53,530 nucleotides of DNA. It comes from Mycobacterium sp. E796 (GTDB taxonomy: Bacteria; Actinomycetota; Actinomycetes; Mycobacteriales; Mycobacteriaceae). The notes under the pieces were generated by a model. That model worked only from the letters and a program-made list of their open reading frames with translations, had not been told where the DNA came from and made no database searches. The position numbers were made by a program, and so were the translations under genes. The first letter of the stretch is position 1, and every line of letters starts with the position of its first letter. The stretch is from assembly GCF_001672815.1 (NCBI RefSeq), contig NZ_LZKK01000336.1, positions 1 to 53,530 of the forward strand, in the 5' to 3' direction. This document shows positions 34,781 to 42,754 of the stretch, in pieces.

Positions 34781-34820
34781 TAGCCGATCGGCTATTGACC
34801 CGAGGATAGCCGATCGGCTA
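34781..34820. promoter_or_regulatory. two identical TetR-type operators (TAGCCGATCGGCTA)
   Basis: Perfect 14-bp palindrome TAGCCGATCGGCTA at 34781-34794 and again at 34807-34820, centre to centre 26 bases. A TTGACC (34795-34800) and TAGTTT (about 34819) suggest that the sites overlap the promoter of the 34876 operon. Confidence 0.8.
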
Positions 34821-34875
34821 GTTTCGCTGACTAACGGGGTATTGATGCATGCCGTCACAGCGAAGGAGTCAGGCG

Positions 34876-35661
34876 ATGTCCGACGTCGGCGAGAACAACG
34901 CTCCGGGCCGCCACTCGTCGCGAACCGCGTTGCGGCGTACCGACGGCGAGCTGATCCTGCTGTGGACGTTGCCGGCGACGGTGATCATCTGGATCGCGTG
35001 CTTTTTCCTGTTTCCGGGGTTCAATCCGCCGATGTCACCCAGCATGTCGGCCGAGCAGGTGGCCGCGTTCTATCGCGATCCCGCGCACCTGCCGCAGATC
35101 CGCTACAGCATGATCGTGTTCAACTGGTTTGGTGTGGGCCTCATCCCGATTCTGATCTTGCTCGTGATGCAAGTCCGCAGGATGGCCCACCGCACGCCCA
35201 TCTTCTCGTACGCGTTGCTCGGGTGCGTGGCAGGCGGCCCCACCCTATTCCTCATCGCGAACATCTGCTGGCTGGTGGCCGCCTTCAGGCCGGAGCGAAA
35301 TCCGGAGCTGACTCAGATGTTCAACGATCTGGCGTGGGTCGCCTTCACCACCGAGGTGCCCTATCTGATCGCCCAAAGTGTGATCCTTGCCGTCGCAATC
35401 TATTTCGACGACCCATCACGCCCGGTGTTTCCGCGCTGGGTGGCGCATTTCAACCTTCTCGTGGCGGCCGCGTTCGTGCCGGCGGCGTTTGTCGGCCTGG
35501 CGTTGTCGGGTCCCCTGGCATGGAACGGGACGCTGTCGTTCTGGTTGAAGAACACCGCCGTCGCGGTATGGATCGTCGTGACGGGTGTCGTTCTGGCCCA
35601 AGCGATTCGTCGCGAACGCGGTGACGAACGGTGGCGTGATCCAAGCCGGGTCACTGCATGA
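34876..35661 (+). CDS. six-helix membrane protein (paralogue of next gene)
   Basis: A 261-residue protein starting at ATG 34876 after AAGGAG. About six membrane helices are visible. It shares with the next gene the motifs RNPEL, VFPRW and LAWNG, so the two are tandem paralogues. Unknown family; the association with oxidase subunit III/IV-like genes suggests a respiratory or redox membrane role (inference). Likely repressed by the divergent TetR. Confidence 0.82.
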   Translation: MSDVGENNAPGRHSSRTALRRTDGELILLWTLPATVIIWIACFFLFPGFNPPMSPSMSAEQVAAFYRDPAHLPQIRYSMIVFNWFGVGLIPILILLVMQVRRMAHRTPIFSYALLGCVAGGPTLFLIANICWLVAAFRPERNPELTQMFNDLAWVAFTTEVPYLIAQSVILAVAIYFDDPSRPVFPRWVAHFNLLVAAAFVPAAFVGLALSGPLAWNGTLSFWLKNTAVAVWIVVTGVVLAQAIRRERGDERWRDPSRVTA

Positions 35662-36476
35662 GGTCGGCGATGACGCCGACGGTGTCGCCGCGGGATGAGC
35701 CGCGGCGGCCGCCCGTGGGTCCTTTGCCTCACCGCATCGCCTGGCATTTCCGACACAACCCCAAGCGTGAGCTGTGGTTGGCGTGGTGGACATTAGTCGT
35801 CTTCTACGGCCTCTACGGTGTGGTCTTCTTTGTGATCACGCACACCCAGCCTCCGCCAAGCCCCGCCTGGGACACCCAGCGGGTCGTGAGGTGGTTCCAC
35901 GGCAACCACTTTGGGCTACTGGTTGGCTTCGCCATCGTCTTCCTGATCACTGGAATGACCGCGATCATCAACGCCTTAATTGCCTACTCGATGCGCCGCA
36001 TGTCGGTCAGCCGTGCCTTTGGCTACGTCTACCTAGTGTTGTATTCACTCAGCGCGGTGCCCGGGATGCTGCTGCTGTGTGTAGCGCTGACGGCGGGAGC
36101 CCTCCGGCGGGATCGAAATCCGGAATTAATCGTCTGGATCTACGACTTTGCTTTCCTGTCGTTCACGGGAACTATGGGTGTGTTCATGATCGGTTCGCTC
36201 GTGTGGATGCTTGCGATTCTGATCGACAGGAACCGGGTTTTCCCTAAGTGGTTCGGCTACCTGAACCTGTGCAACGCGCTCACCGAGGTCGTGGTGTCGC
36301 CAGCGTGGATCTTCCGACGCGGCGTCCTGGCATGGAACGGCCAGATTGCCTGGTGGCTGGACGTGGTCGTGTTTGGCCTATATACGGGAGTCTTCATCTT
36401 TCTGCTCAGGCGGATGATCCAACGCGAGGACTTCGGCGACGGCCCGTTGCCAGACCGCGCGAAGGCGTCGCAATGA
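35658..36476 (+). CDS. six-helix membrane protein (paralogue of previous gene)
   Basis: A 272-residue protein whose ATG overlaps the previous stop (ATGA). Helices include LWLAWWTLVVFYGLYGVVFF and AWWLDVVVFGLYTGVFIFLL. RNPEL, VFPKW and LAWNG align with the first paralogue. The start at ATG 35670 is an alternative. Function unknown. Confidence 0.82.
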   Translation: MRSAMTPTVSPRDEPRRPPVGPLPHRIAWHFRHNPKRELWLAWWTLVVFYGLYGVVFFVITHTQPPPSPAWDTQRVVRWFHGNHFGLLVGFAIVFLITGMTAIINALIAYSMRRMSVSRAFGYVYLVLYSLSAVPGMLLLCVALTAGALRRDRNPELIVWIYDFAFLSFTGTMGVFMIGSLVWMLAILIDRNRVFPKWFGYLNLCNALTEVVVSPAWIFRRGVLAWNGQIAWWLDVVVFGLYTGVFIFLLRRMIQREDFGDGPLPDRAKASQ

Positions 36477-37045
36477 CCGCGCCGACAGAAAAGCGCACCA
36501 GGTTCGTGCCCGGCCAGCCCGACATGTGGGCCTTCGTTTTGTTCGAGACCTTGGTTTTCACAGGCTATTTCGGCTTCTACCTGTTTTATCGCGCCCGAAG
36601 CCCCGAGCTCTTCCTGCACTCCCAGGCACAGCTGGACCTGCGTATCGGGGTGTTCAACACGCTGGTCCTGCTGCTGAGCTCGTGGTCGGTGGCGCGGTGC
36701 GTCCAGTCGTCCCGGGCCGGCGCCTACCGCGCGGCGCTGCGGGACGCCTTCATCACTGCCGGGTTCGCCGCAGTGTTCCTGTCTCTCAAGGTATTCGAGT
36801 GGGCCCGGTTGGTCCGAATGGGAAATGGGTTGGACAGCAACGACTTCTTCACCTACTACTTCTTCCTCACCGGAATCCACTTCGTGCACCTGCTGATCGG
36901 CTTCGTCGTGCTCGGCGTCATCGTCTACCAACTCCGAAGTACGGCGAGGCGATCCCAGGAGATAATCGAAACCTGCGCCACATATTGGCACACCGTCGAC
37001 TTCCTGTGGGTGCTCATCTTCGCGCTGCTCTACGTGGTGAGGTGA
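36473..37045 (+). CDS. cytochrome c oxidase subunit III-like protein (NorE/CtaE family)
   Basis: A 190-residue haem-copper oxidase subunit III family protein with about five helices. Typical features are FVLFETLVFTGYFGFYLFYR, a FFLTGIHFVHLLIGF helix, and the terminal CATYWHTVDFLWVLIFALLY. ATG 36473 overlaps the previous stop. There are no subunit I or II genes here, so it resembles NorE-type accessory subunits. Confidence 0.92.
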   Translation: MTAPTEKRTRFVPGQPDMWAFVLFETLVFTGYFGFYLFYRARSPELFLHSQAQLDLRIGVFNTLVLLLSSWSVARCVQSSRAGAYRAALRDAFITAGFAAVFLSLKVFEWARLVRMGNGLDSNDFFTYYFFLTGIHFVHLLIGFVVLGVIVYQLRSTARRSQEIIETCATYWHTVDFLWVLIFALLYVVR

Positions 37046-37051
37046 TCGAAC

Positions 37052-37333
37052 ATCAAATTCAACAAGAGGCTGCTGGTCGTCTGGCTGGTGCTTGCGTCGT
37101 TGACGCTCGCCTACCTATGGATCGATCACTCGCTCGACGGAACGCTGAGGGCCAGCGCGGTGGTCACGTCGACCGTCATCGTGATCGCACTCGTCAAGGT
37201 GCGCATCATTTTTCGGGAGTTCATGGAGGTGCGTCAGGCCCCAGCCCTCCTGTGCCGACTCACCGACGCCTGGGTAGTGCTCATGGCCGTCGCACTGCTC
37301 GGCTGCTATTTCATCGGCAGGACGCTCGCCTGA
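37052..37333 (+). CDS. cytochrome oxidase subunit IV-like small membrane protein, start codon unclear
   Basis: About 93 residues with three helices (LLVVWLVLASLTLAYLW, SAVVTSTVIVIALVKVRIIF and WVVLMAVALLGCYFIGR), the layout of prokaryotic COX4-like partners of subunit III. In frame, the only stop is at 37043-37045 and no ATG, GTG or TTG precedes the first helix. ATC 37052, placed 10 bases after a GAGG, reads IKFNKRLL; GTG 37088 would cut the first helix. Confidence 0.7.
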   Translation: MKFNKRLLVVWLVLASLTLAYLWIDHSLDGTLRASAVVTSTVIVIALVKVRIIFREFMEVRQAPALLCRLTDAWVVLMAVALLGCYFIGRTLA

Positions 37334-37401
37334 TAATTCGAACGTGGCTGTCAACCCGCTTGACGCGAACGCGCGTAGTGTCATGCAGATATACGCCTTG
37401 C

Positions 37402-37422
37402 ATAACGGTTGAATAACGGTTG
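37402..37422. repeat. short direct repeat before the PE_PGRS gene
   Basis: ATAACGGTTG occurs twice at an 11-base step in the 37334-37502 gap. It could be a paired binding site. No gene is visible in the gap. Confidence 0.4.
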
Positions 37423-37502
37423 TCTGGCGGCGCCTTTGGCGTTTCATCCACGCTCAATAGCATCGGCCAGATCTCGTAGTACACCGACGAGCGGGTGGCG
37501 CC

Positions 37503-39275
37503 ATGACGTTTCTCATTGCCGCACCGGCGACGGTGGTCGCGGCCGCCACGGAGCTGGCGGGCATCGGTTCGACACTGACCGCGGCCCATGCGCTCGCGGC
37601 CGCCGGAACCACCGCGGTGCCGCCCGCCGCCGCCGACGAGGTGTCGGCCGCGATCGCGTCGCTGTTCTCCGGCTACGGCCGGGCCTATCAGTCGTTGAAC
37701 TCCCGGGCGGCGGCCTTCAACCAGCGGTTCGTGCAGGCGTTGAACGACGCGGGGACTGCGTACGCGGCCGCGGAGGCGGCCAACGCCTCGCCGTTGCAGG
37801 CCCTGGAGGGTGACGTGCTGGGTCTGATCAACGCGCCCACGAACGCGATGCTGGGTCGCCCGCTGATCGGCAACGGGACCGACGGGGCGCCGGGAACCGG
37901 GCAGCCCGGCGGACCCGGCGGGCTGCTGGCCGGCAACGGCGGCAACGGCGGGTCCGGCGCCGCGGGAAAACCCGGCGGCCGAGGCGGTGACGCCGGCCTG
38001 TTCGGCAACGGCGGCCGGGGCGGCGCCGGAGGCCCGGGCACGGCCGGTGCCGCCGGCTCACCAGGTGTGAACGGCGGCAACGGGGGAACGGGCGGCGCGG
38101 GCGGCCACGGAGGCCTGTTTGCCGGCGATGGCGGCGCCGGCGGTAACGGCGGTGACGGCGGTGACGGTGCCGTCGGCGGCATCGGCGGCGCAGGCGGTGC
38201 GGGCGGCCAAGGTTCGGCGATGTCCGGCCATCCGGGCGCCGACGGCGGCAAGGGCCACGACGGGACCAGCCTCGGCGGCGGCACCGGCGGTCCCGGCACC
38301 GGGGGCACCGGGTCGGGCATCTACTCGCCCTACGTCGACATCACGCTCTGGCCCGGCCCCAGCGGATACGACTTCGCGACCGCCGCCCACAACGGAGTCA
38401 AAAACGCCACGCTCGCCTTCATCAACGTCGACCCGAACGGCAACCCCTCTTGGGGCGGCTATTCGGCGTACGACGTAACGGGCGGCACCCAAAGCGCTTT
38501 CATCGACAACCAAATCGCCAACATGAAAGCCAACGGCATCAACGGGACCATCTCGTTCGGCGGCGCGTTCGGCACCGATCTCTCTGCCGTCAACGGCCAG
38601 ACCCCCACCGCGCTGGCGCAGCAGTACGCATCGATTGTGAACACCTACAAGATCTACAACCTCGACTTCGACGTCGAGGGTGCGTTGCAGGGCAACACTC
38701 AAGCGATGAACACCCAGTCGAAGGCCATCGCCATCCTGCAGCAGCAGGAGGCGGCCAACGGCACGCCCGTGACCGTCTCGTACACACTGCCGGTGCTGCC
38801 CACGGGCCTGGTCGAGGGGCAGGGGGGCGGGCTGAACGTCCTGCAGATCGCCGCGACCAACGGTGTGAACGTCTCCCGCGTGAACATCATGGCCATGGAC
38901 TACGGCAACGGTTTCGACCAGACCGGCAACCCCGGGATGGGCGCGTACGCGATCGATGCCGCGACGGCCACCCATACCCAGTTGATGACCCTCTACCCGT
39001 CGCTGACCAGCCAGCAGGCCTGGCACATGCTCGGGGTGACGCCGTTGATCGGAATCAACGACGACCCAAGCGAGATCTTCGGCCTCGCCGACGCGCAACA
39101 GCTGACCACCTTTGCCCAGCAGCACGACATCGGCGAGCTGTCGATGTGGGAACTGCCCCGCGACCTCACGGGCACGTTGGGCGCGGTGGACGCCGTCGAC
39201 GGCAGTGGAATTGCGCAAACCCCGTTCGAGTTCTCCGGGATCTTCGAGCAGATCGAGACCGCATCGCAACCCTGA
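37503..39275 (+). CDS. PE_PGRS protein with C-terminal chitinase-like (GH18) domain
   Basis: A 590-residue protein. Residues 1-95 are a PE domain with the secretion motif Y87xxxE91 (YAAAE), but the usual Pro-Glu pair is Pro8-Ala9. GRPLIGNG (118-125) marks the linker. Residues about 126-275 are glycine-rich PGRS repeats (GGxGG). Residues about 277-590 resemble family 18 glycosidases: SFGGAFG (351-357), the active-site strand NLDFDVEG with Asp388, Asp390 and Glu392 (general acid), and NIMAMDYGNGF. Likely ESX-5 exported, surface located, with possible chitin-like or GlcNAc-polymer hydrolysis. Followed by a strong terminator. Confidence 0.9.
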   Translation: MTFLIAAPATVVAAATELAGIGSTLTAAHALAAAGTTAVPPAAADEVSAAIASLFSGYGRAYQSLNSRAAAFNQRFVQALNDAGTAYAAAEAANASPLQALEGDVLGLINAPTNAMLGRPLIGNGTDGAPGTGQPGGPGGLLAGNGGNGGSGAAGKPGGRGGDAGLFGNGGRGGAGGPGTAGAAGSPGVNGGNGGTGGAGGHGGLFAGDGGAGGNGGDGGDGAVGGIGGAGGAGGQGSAMSGHPGADGGKGHDGTSLGGGTGGPGTGGTGSGIYSPYVDITLWPGPSGYDFATAAHNGVKNATLAFINVDPNGNPSWGGYSAYDVTGGTQSAFIDNQIANMKANGINGTISFGGAFGTDLSAVNGQTPTALAQQYASIVNTYKIYNLDFDVEGALQGNTQAMNTQSKAIAILQQQEAANGTPVTVSYTLPVLPTGLVEGQGGGLNVLQIAATNGVNVSRVNIMAMDYGNGFDQTGNPGMGAYAIDAATATHTQLMTLYPSLTSQQAWHMLGVTPLIGINDDPSEIFGLADAQQLTTFAQQHDIGELSMWELPRDLTGTLGAVDAVDGSGIAQTPFEFSGIFEQIETASQP

Positions 39276-39280
39276 TTGGG

Positions 39281-39338
39281 CGAGCAGTCGCAAGAGCCCC
39301 CAATCTTGTTGCGGTATGGGGGCTTTTGCGACTGCTCG
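39281..39338. terminator. long inverted repeat, terminator (same family as 14978-15037)
   Basis: Arms CGAGCAGTC / GACTGCTCG with inner AGCCCCC / GGGGGCT, directly after the PE_PGRS stop and before the convergent P450 stop. It fits bidirectional termination. Confidence 0.85.
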
Positions 39339-39358
39339 GCGGTTGGGCGGGACCGCCC

Positions 39359-40636
39359 TTACCCGTTCGGCGTGAAGGTGAGGTGGAGTTCCCTGAGCCC
39401 GCGCAGGATGTACGTCGGCTCATAGGTATAGCGACGATCGTCGGCGGAGCCGTGCTTGGCCTCGTTGATCGTGATGTCGCTCATCCGGTCCAGGATGCGC
39501 TCGATGGAGACCCGACCCTCCACCCGGGCGAGCGGTCCGCCCGGACACGAGTGCACGCCGCGCGCGAAAGCCATGTGCTCGCGGACATTTTTGCGGCGCA
39601 GGTCGAACTCGTGCGGGTTGTCAAACCGGCGTGGGTCGCGGTTGGCCGCCCCGGGCAACACCATCACGACGGTGCCGGCGGGGATGTCGACGCCGCCGAC
39701 CGTGGCTGCCCTGCGGGCCAGCCGCGAGTCGCTCTTGACGGGGCTGTCCATCCGCAGCGATTCCTCGATGAACCCGGGAATGAGGCTGCGGTCGTCGCGC
39801 AGCTGCTGCTGGATGTCGGGCCGCTCGCCGATCACCTGCAGCGCGGCGCTGAGCAGCTTGGCCGTGGTCTCCTGTCCGGCGGCGAAAAGGAATGTGGCGG
39901 AACGCACTACCTCGATGACCTCGGGTGTGGACCCGTCGGGGTACTTCGCCGACGCAAGCGACGTCAGCACGTCGTTGCGGGGCTCGCGCCGCCGGTCCTC
40001 GATGTAGTTGCAGAACTTGTCGTCGAGCCACTCCAGCGGGTTGATGCCGACCGACTGGTGATCCAGGGCGCCCACCCGCGACTCGGGGCGGTCGGCGCCC
40101 AACACGACGCGGAACTCCTTGTGGTCCTCCTCGGGAACGCCGAGCAAGTCGGCAATCACCAACGTGGCGAACGGCTTTGAGTACTCGCTGATGAACTCGC
40201 ACTCGCCGTTGGTCAGAAACTCGTCGAGCTGACGGTCGGCGAGGCGCCACATGAACTCCTCGTTCTGCTTCAGTCGGCTCGGGGTCAGCAGCTTGCTCAG
40301 CACCGAGCGCGCCCGGGTGTGTTCCGGTGGATCCATCGTCACCATGTGCTCGAACATCGGGAAGTAACTGCGGTGCTGGTCGATCTGGGGGCTGATGTCG
40401 TCGCCCTCGGGCTGGAACGGCAGCGGCGGGAACGGCCCGCCGAGCGCGACGATGTTCGAGAACGTGTCGGGATCCTTGTAGACCTCGCAGGCCTCCTCGT
40501 AGCCGGTGACGGCGACGACCCCGTGGTGCGGCAGCCGCAGCACCGGGTTTTGGCTGCGCAGGTAGTCGAAGTAGGGGTGCGGATCGGGCACCAGAGATTG
40601 ATCGGTGAAGAAGTCGATCGTGTCGAAGGTGGTCAT
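39359..40636 (-). CDS. cytochrome P450
   Basis: A 425-residue P450 with I-helix AGQETT, K-helix EESLR and haem loop FARGVHSCPGG. ATG 40636. It has no adjacent ferredoxin and no operon partner; it diverges from the TetR at 40827, and a double palindrome in the intergenic region suggests control by that regulator. The family number is not assignable by eye. Confidence 0.95.
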   Translation of the reverse strand: MTTFDTIDFFTDQSLVPDPHPYFDYLRSQNPVLRLPHHGVVAVTGYEEACEVYKDPDTFSNIVALGGPFPPLPFQPEGDDISPQIDQHRSYFPMFEHMVTMDPPEHTRARSVLSKLLTPSRLKQNEEFMWRLADRQLDEFLTNGECEFISEYSKPFATLVIADLLGVPEEDHKEFRVVLGADRPESRVGALDHQSVGINPLEWLDDKFCNYIEDRRREPRNDVLTSLASAKYPDGSTPEVIEVVRSATFLFAAGQETTAKLLSAALQVIGERPDIQQQLRDDRSLIPGFIEESLRMDSPVKSDSRLARRAATVGGVDIPAGTVVMVLPGAANRDPRRFDNPHEFDLRRKNVREHMAFARGVHSCPGGPLARVEGRVSIERILDRMSDITINEAKHGSADDRRYTYEPTYILRGLRELHLTFTPNG

Positions 40637-40718
40637 AGGACTGCGTCTCCCTGGGCTGGTCTACCGGTGAGGTTCGGCGGCAAGCGGCACCGCCGCCCAA
40701 TTCCGAAAGCCAAAAATG

Positions 40719-40738
40719 TGCTGAGCACCTGCTTAGCA
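40719..40738. promoter_or_regulatory. double TGCTnAGCA operator
   Basis: TGCTGAGCA, a CC spacer, then TGCTTAGCA; each 9-mer is itself palindromic. It lies between the divergent P450 and TetR genes, a typical place for TetR autoregulation. Confidence 0.7.
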
Positions 40739-40826
40739 TGGCGGTATTGTCAGGGTCAAGGCCGCAACGCGGTGCCGCGCTACGATCCGTGGGGTCGGCA
40801 CCAACGCAGAAATACGGAGCAGGGAT

Positions 40827-41540
40827 TTGACTTCGGCCCGCAGAATCGGGGCGCCGGACGCGAAGAACCGCGCCCTGCTGCTCGACGCGGCCGAGCGGCT
40901 GATGGTCGACGAAGGCTACGCCGCGGTGACGTCGCGCCGTCTGGCGAGCAAAGCGGGTTTGAAGCCACAGCTGGTGCACTACTACTTCCGGACCATGGAC
41001 GAGTTGTTCCTCGAGGTCTTTCGCCGCCGCGCCGAGGAGGGTCTTCAGGTGCAAGCTCGCGCCCTGGACTGCCCTCAGCCGTTGTGGGCGCTGTGGCGAT
41101 TCGGCACCGATCCCGCATTCACCCGCATCTCAATGGAATTCATGGCGCTGGCCAATCACCGCAAGGAGATGCGAGCCGAAATCGCCTACTACGCCGAGCG
41201 TTTCCGCGAGGAACAGCGCCAGGCGGTGGCCGCCGCGCTGCAGCGCTACGGCGCGGATGGCGAGTGGGACGGTGGGGACGTGCCGCCGGTCGTGTGGACG
41301 GTCCTGATGACCAGCCTGTCGCGGTTCTTGGTGCTCGAGCAGGCGGTCGGTATTTCCGGCGGCCACGCCGAAACTTTAGAGCTGGTCGAAAGTTACCTGC
41401 GCCGCCTGGAAGGCGAGCCGCAGCCCATCGAGGGCGTGCCGCAAAGCTGGATGGTTCACCAGGTCCGCAGCGAACAGAGCGCGCCCTTGGGGCCGATGTT
41501 GGAGACCACGACCTTGCCGTCCACCGACAGGTCGCACTGA
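40827..41540 (+). CDS. TetR family transcriptional regulator
   Basis: A 237-residue TetR protein from TTG 40827 (MTSARRIGAPDAKNRALLLD). Helix-turn-helix near residues 30-62 (GYAAVTSRRLASKAGLKPQL, then VHYYFRTMDELF). Its last 85 bases overlap the antisense secreted-protein gene. Likely regulates itself and the divergent P450 through the TGCTnAGCA sites. Confidence 0.92.
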   Translation: MTSARRIGAPDAKNRALLLDAAERLMVDEGYAAVTSRRLASKAGLKPQLVHYYFRTMDELFLEVFRRRAEEGLQVQARALDCPQPLWALWRFGTDPAFTRISMEFMALANHRKEMRAEIAYYAERFREEQRQAVAAALQRYGADGEWDGGDVPPVVWTVLMTSLSRFLVLEQAVGISGGHAETLELVESYLRRLEGEPQPIEGVPQSWMVHQVRSEQSAPLGPMLETTTLPSTDRSH

Positions 41541-41884
41541 ATCCCGCCCTGCGCCAAGGGTTCACGACCGGTGGTGGCGGTGACCATCGCCCACTGATCG
41601 GGGTTCAACAGGTTCACCGGCTGGACCCACGGCTTACCCGGCGCGACGTCGGCGTGGACCTGCGGGGTGAACGCGTAGTTGTTGTGGCTGTAGTCGGAGA
41701 AGAGCGTGGGATCCTGATCCTGGTAGAAGATGTCGACGTAGGCCGGACTCTTGGCCGAGACGATGTACACGACCTGATGCCAGACCGGGTCGGCGTGCGC
41801 CCGTCCGGGGCCCGCCAGCAGGCCCGTCAGCGCCAGCAACATCGCCGAGCCGACGCCCAACAGTCTCTTCGCGGTGCTGATCAT
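41456..41884 (-). CDS. secreted protein of unknown function
   Basis: A 142-residue exported protein; ATG 41884 overlaps the stop of the enoyl-CoA hydratase gene. The signal peptide is MISTAKRLLGVGSAMLLALT with the cut after AHA, and the mature start is DPVWHQVVYIVSAKSPAYVD. Two Cys near the end (QCDLSVDG and ALCSL) may form a disulfide. Family unrecognised, but the shape resembles mycobacterial MmpS-like secreted beta proteins. It is convergent and overlapping with the TetR gene. Confidence 0.8.
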   Translation of the reverse strand: MISTAKRLLGVGSAMLLALTGLLAGPGRAHADPVWHQVVYIVSAKSPAYVDIFYQDQDPTLFSDYSHNNYAFTPQVHADVAPGKPWVQPVNLLNPDQWAMVTATTGREPLAQGGIQCDLSVDGKVVVSNIGPKGALCSLRTW

Positions 41885-42639
41885 GTCGCTCCTTCGGCTG
41901 CCGGGCGCGGACTGGCGGTGCGGTTCATCACCCGCTCTGCGGCCTGCCAGTGGGCGTCGGCAACCCACAGCCGTGCAAAGGATGCTATCGCTTCGTCCGG
42001 GGAAACGCCGCTGATTACGCGCTTTATCTCGGCCGCCGGGTGGCGGGCCAGCGACGTGGCGATCGATCGCCAGCCCTCGTCGAAGGAAGCCCGCGGAAAC
42101 ACCAGATCCACCAAGCCGATCCGCTCCGCCTCGGCGGCGTCGAGGACGGTTCCGGTGCCCGCCAACAGCAACGCCTTGCTCTTGCCGACGATCGCGGCCA
42201 GTCTCTCTGCGCCGCCCCAGGCCGGCATGATCTCCAACGCCACCTGGTTGAAGGCGATCTTGATGTCGTCGGCGGCCACTCGGATGTCCGCTGCCACCGC
42301 GACTTCGGCGCCACCCCCGAAGGCGTGGCCGTTGAGGGCGGCGACGACCGGGGCGGGGAATGCGGCGAGCTGATCGCAGATGGACCGCATCCGTTTCGCC
42401 ATCGCCGCGGCGTCTTCTTCCGTCCGCAGGGCGCTCAGCTCCTTGAGGTCGCCCCCCGAGACGAACGCCCGGTCGCCGGCGCCCTTGATGACCAGGGTCC
42501 GCGCGCCCGCCGCGGCATCGATCGCCTTCTCCAGCTGCGCCATGGTGTCGGGCGCGATGGCGTTGCGGGCGTGGGGGCGATCGATGGTGAGCACCGCGAG
42601 CCCGTCATCAAGATCGGGGCTGTACTCCAGGTCCACCAT
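41881..42639 (-). CDS. enoyl-CoA hydratase/isomerase family protein
   Basis: A 252-residue crotonase-fold protein. The oxyanion loop is in FVSGGDLKELSAL, and the second conserved region is NGHAFGGGAEVAVAADIRV followed by MPAWGGAERLAAIVG; Glu in GGGAE and GGAER are candidate catalytic positions. It should hydrate an enoyl-CoA from the acyl-CoA dehydrogenases. It faces the lipoprotein gene across an operator-bearing region. Confidence 0.92.
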   Translation of the reverse strand: MVDLEYSPDLDDGLAVLTIDRPHARNAIAPDTMAQLEKAIDAAAGARTLVIKGAGDRAFVSGGDLKELSALRTEEDAAAMAKRMRSICDQLAAFPAPVVAALNGHAFGGGAEVAVAADIRVAADDIKIAFNQVALEIMPAWGGAERLAAIVGKSKALLLAGTGTVLDAAEAERIGLVDLVFPRASFDEGWRSIATSLARHPAAEIKRVISGVSPDEAIASFARLWVADAHWQAAERVMNRTASPRPAAEGAT

Positions 42640-42674
42640 GGGTCACCGCTCCAATTAAGGACAGCCGAAAAGCC

Positions 42675-42711
42675 GATATTGGCATTCTCTTTCGGGGAGA
42701 ATAACATCATC
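42675..42711. promoter_or_regulatory. two weak GAGAATnnnATTCTC-type sites
   Basis: GATATTGGCATTCTC (42675-42689) and GAGAATAACATCATC (42697-42711), each two mismatches from the palindrome and 22 bases apart, in the divergent enoyl-CoA hydratase/lipoprotein region. Confidence 0.4.
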
Positions 42712-42754
42712 GCAGCAGGTCCCGAAGCTCGTCACCCAGGATCGAGGTGGCCCA

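Noticed and set aside
38450..40180. 576-codon plus-strand frame spanning the PE_PGRS end and P450
   Set aside because: Out-of-frame reading of the PE_PGRS gene that runs through a terminator.
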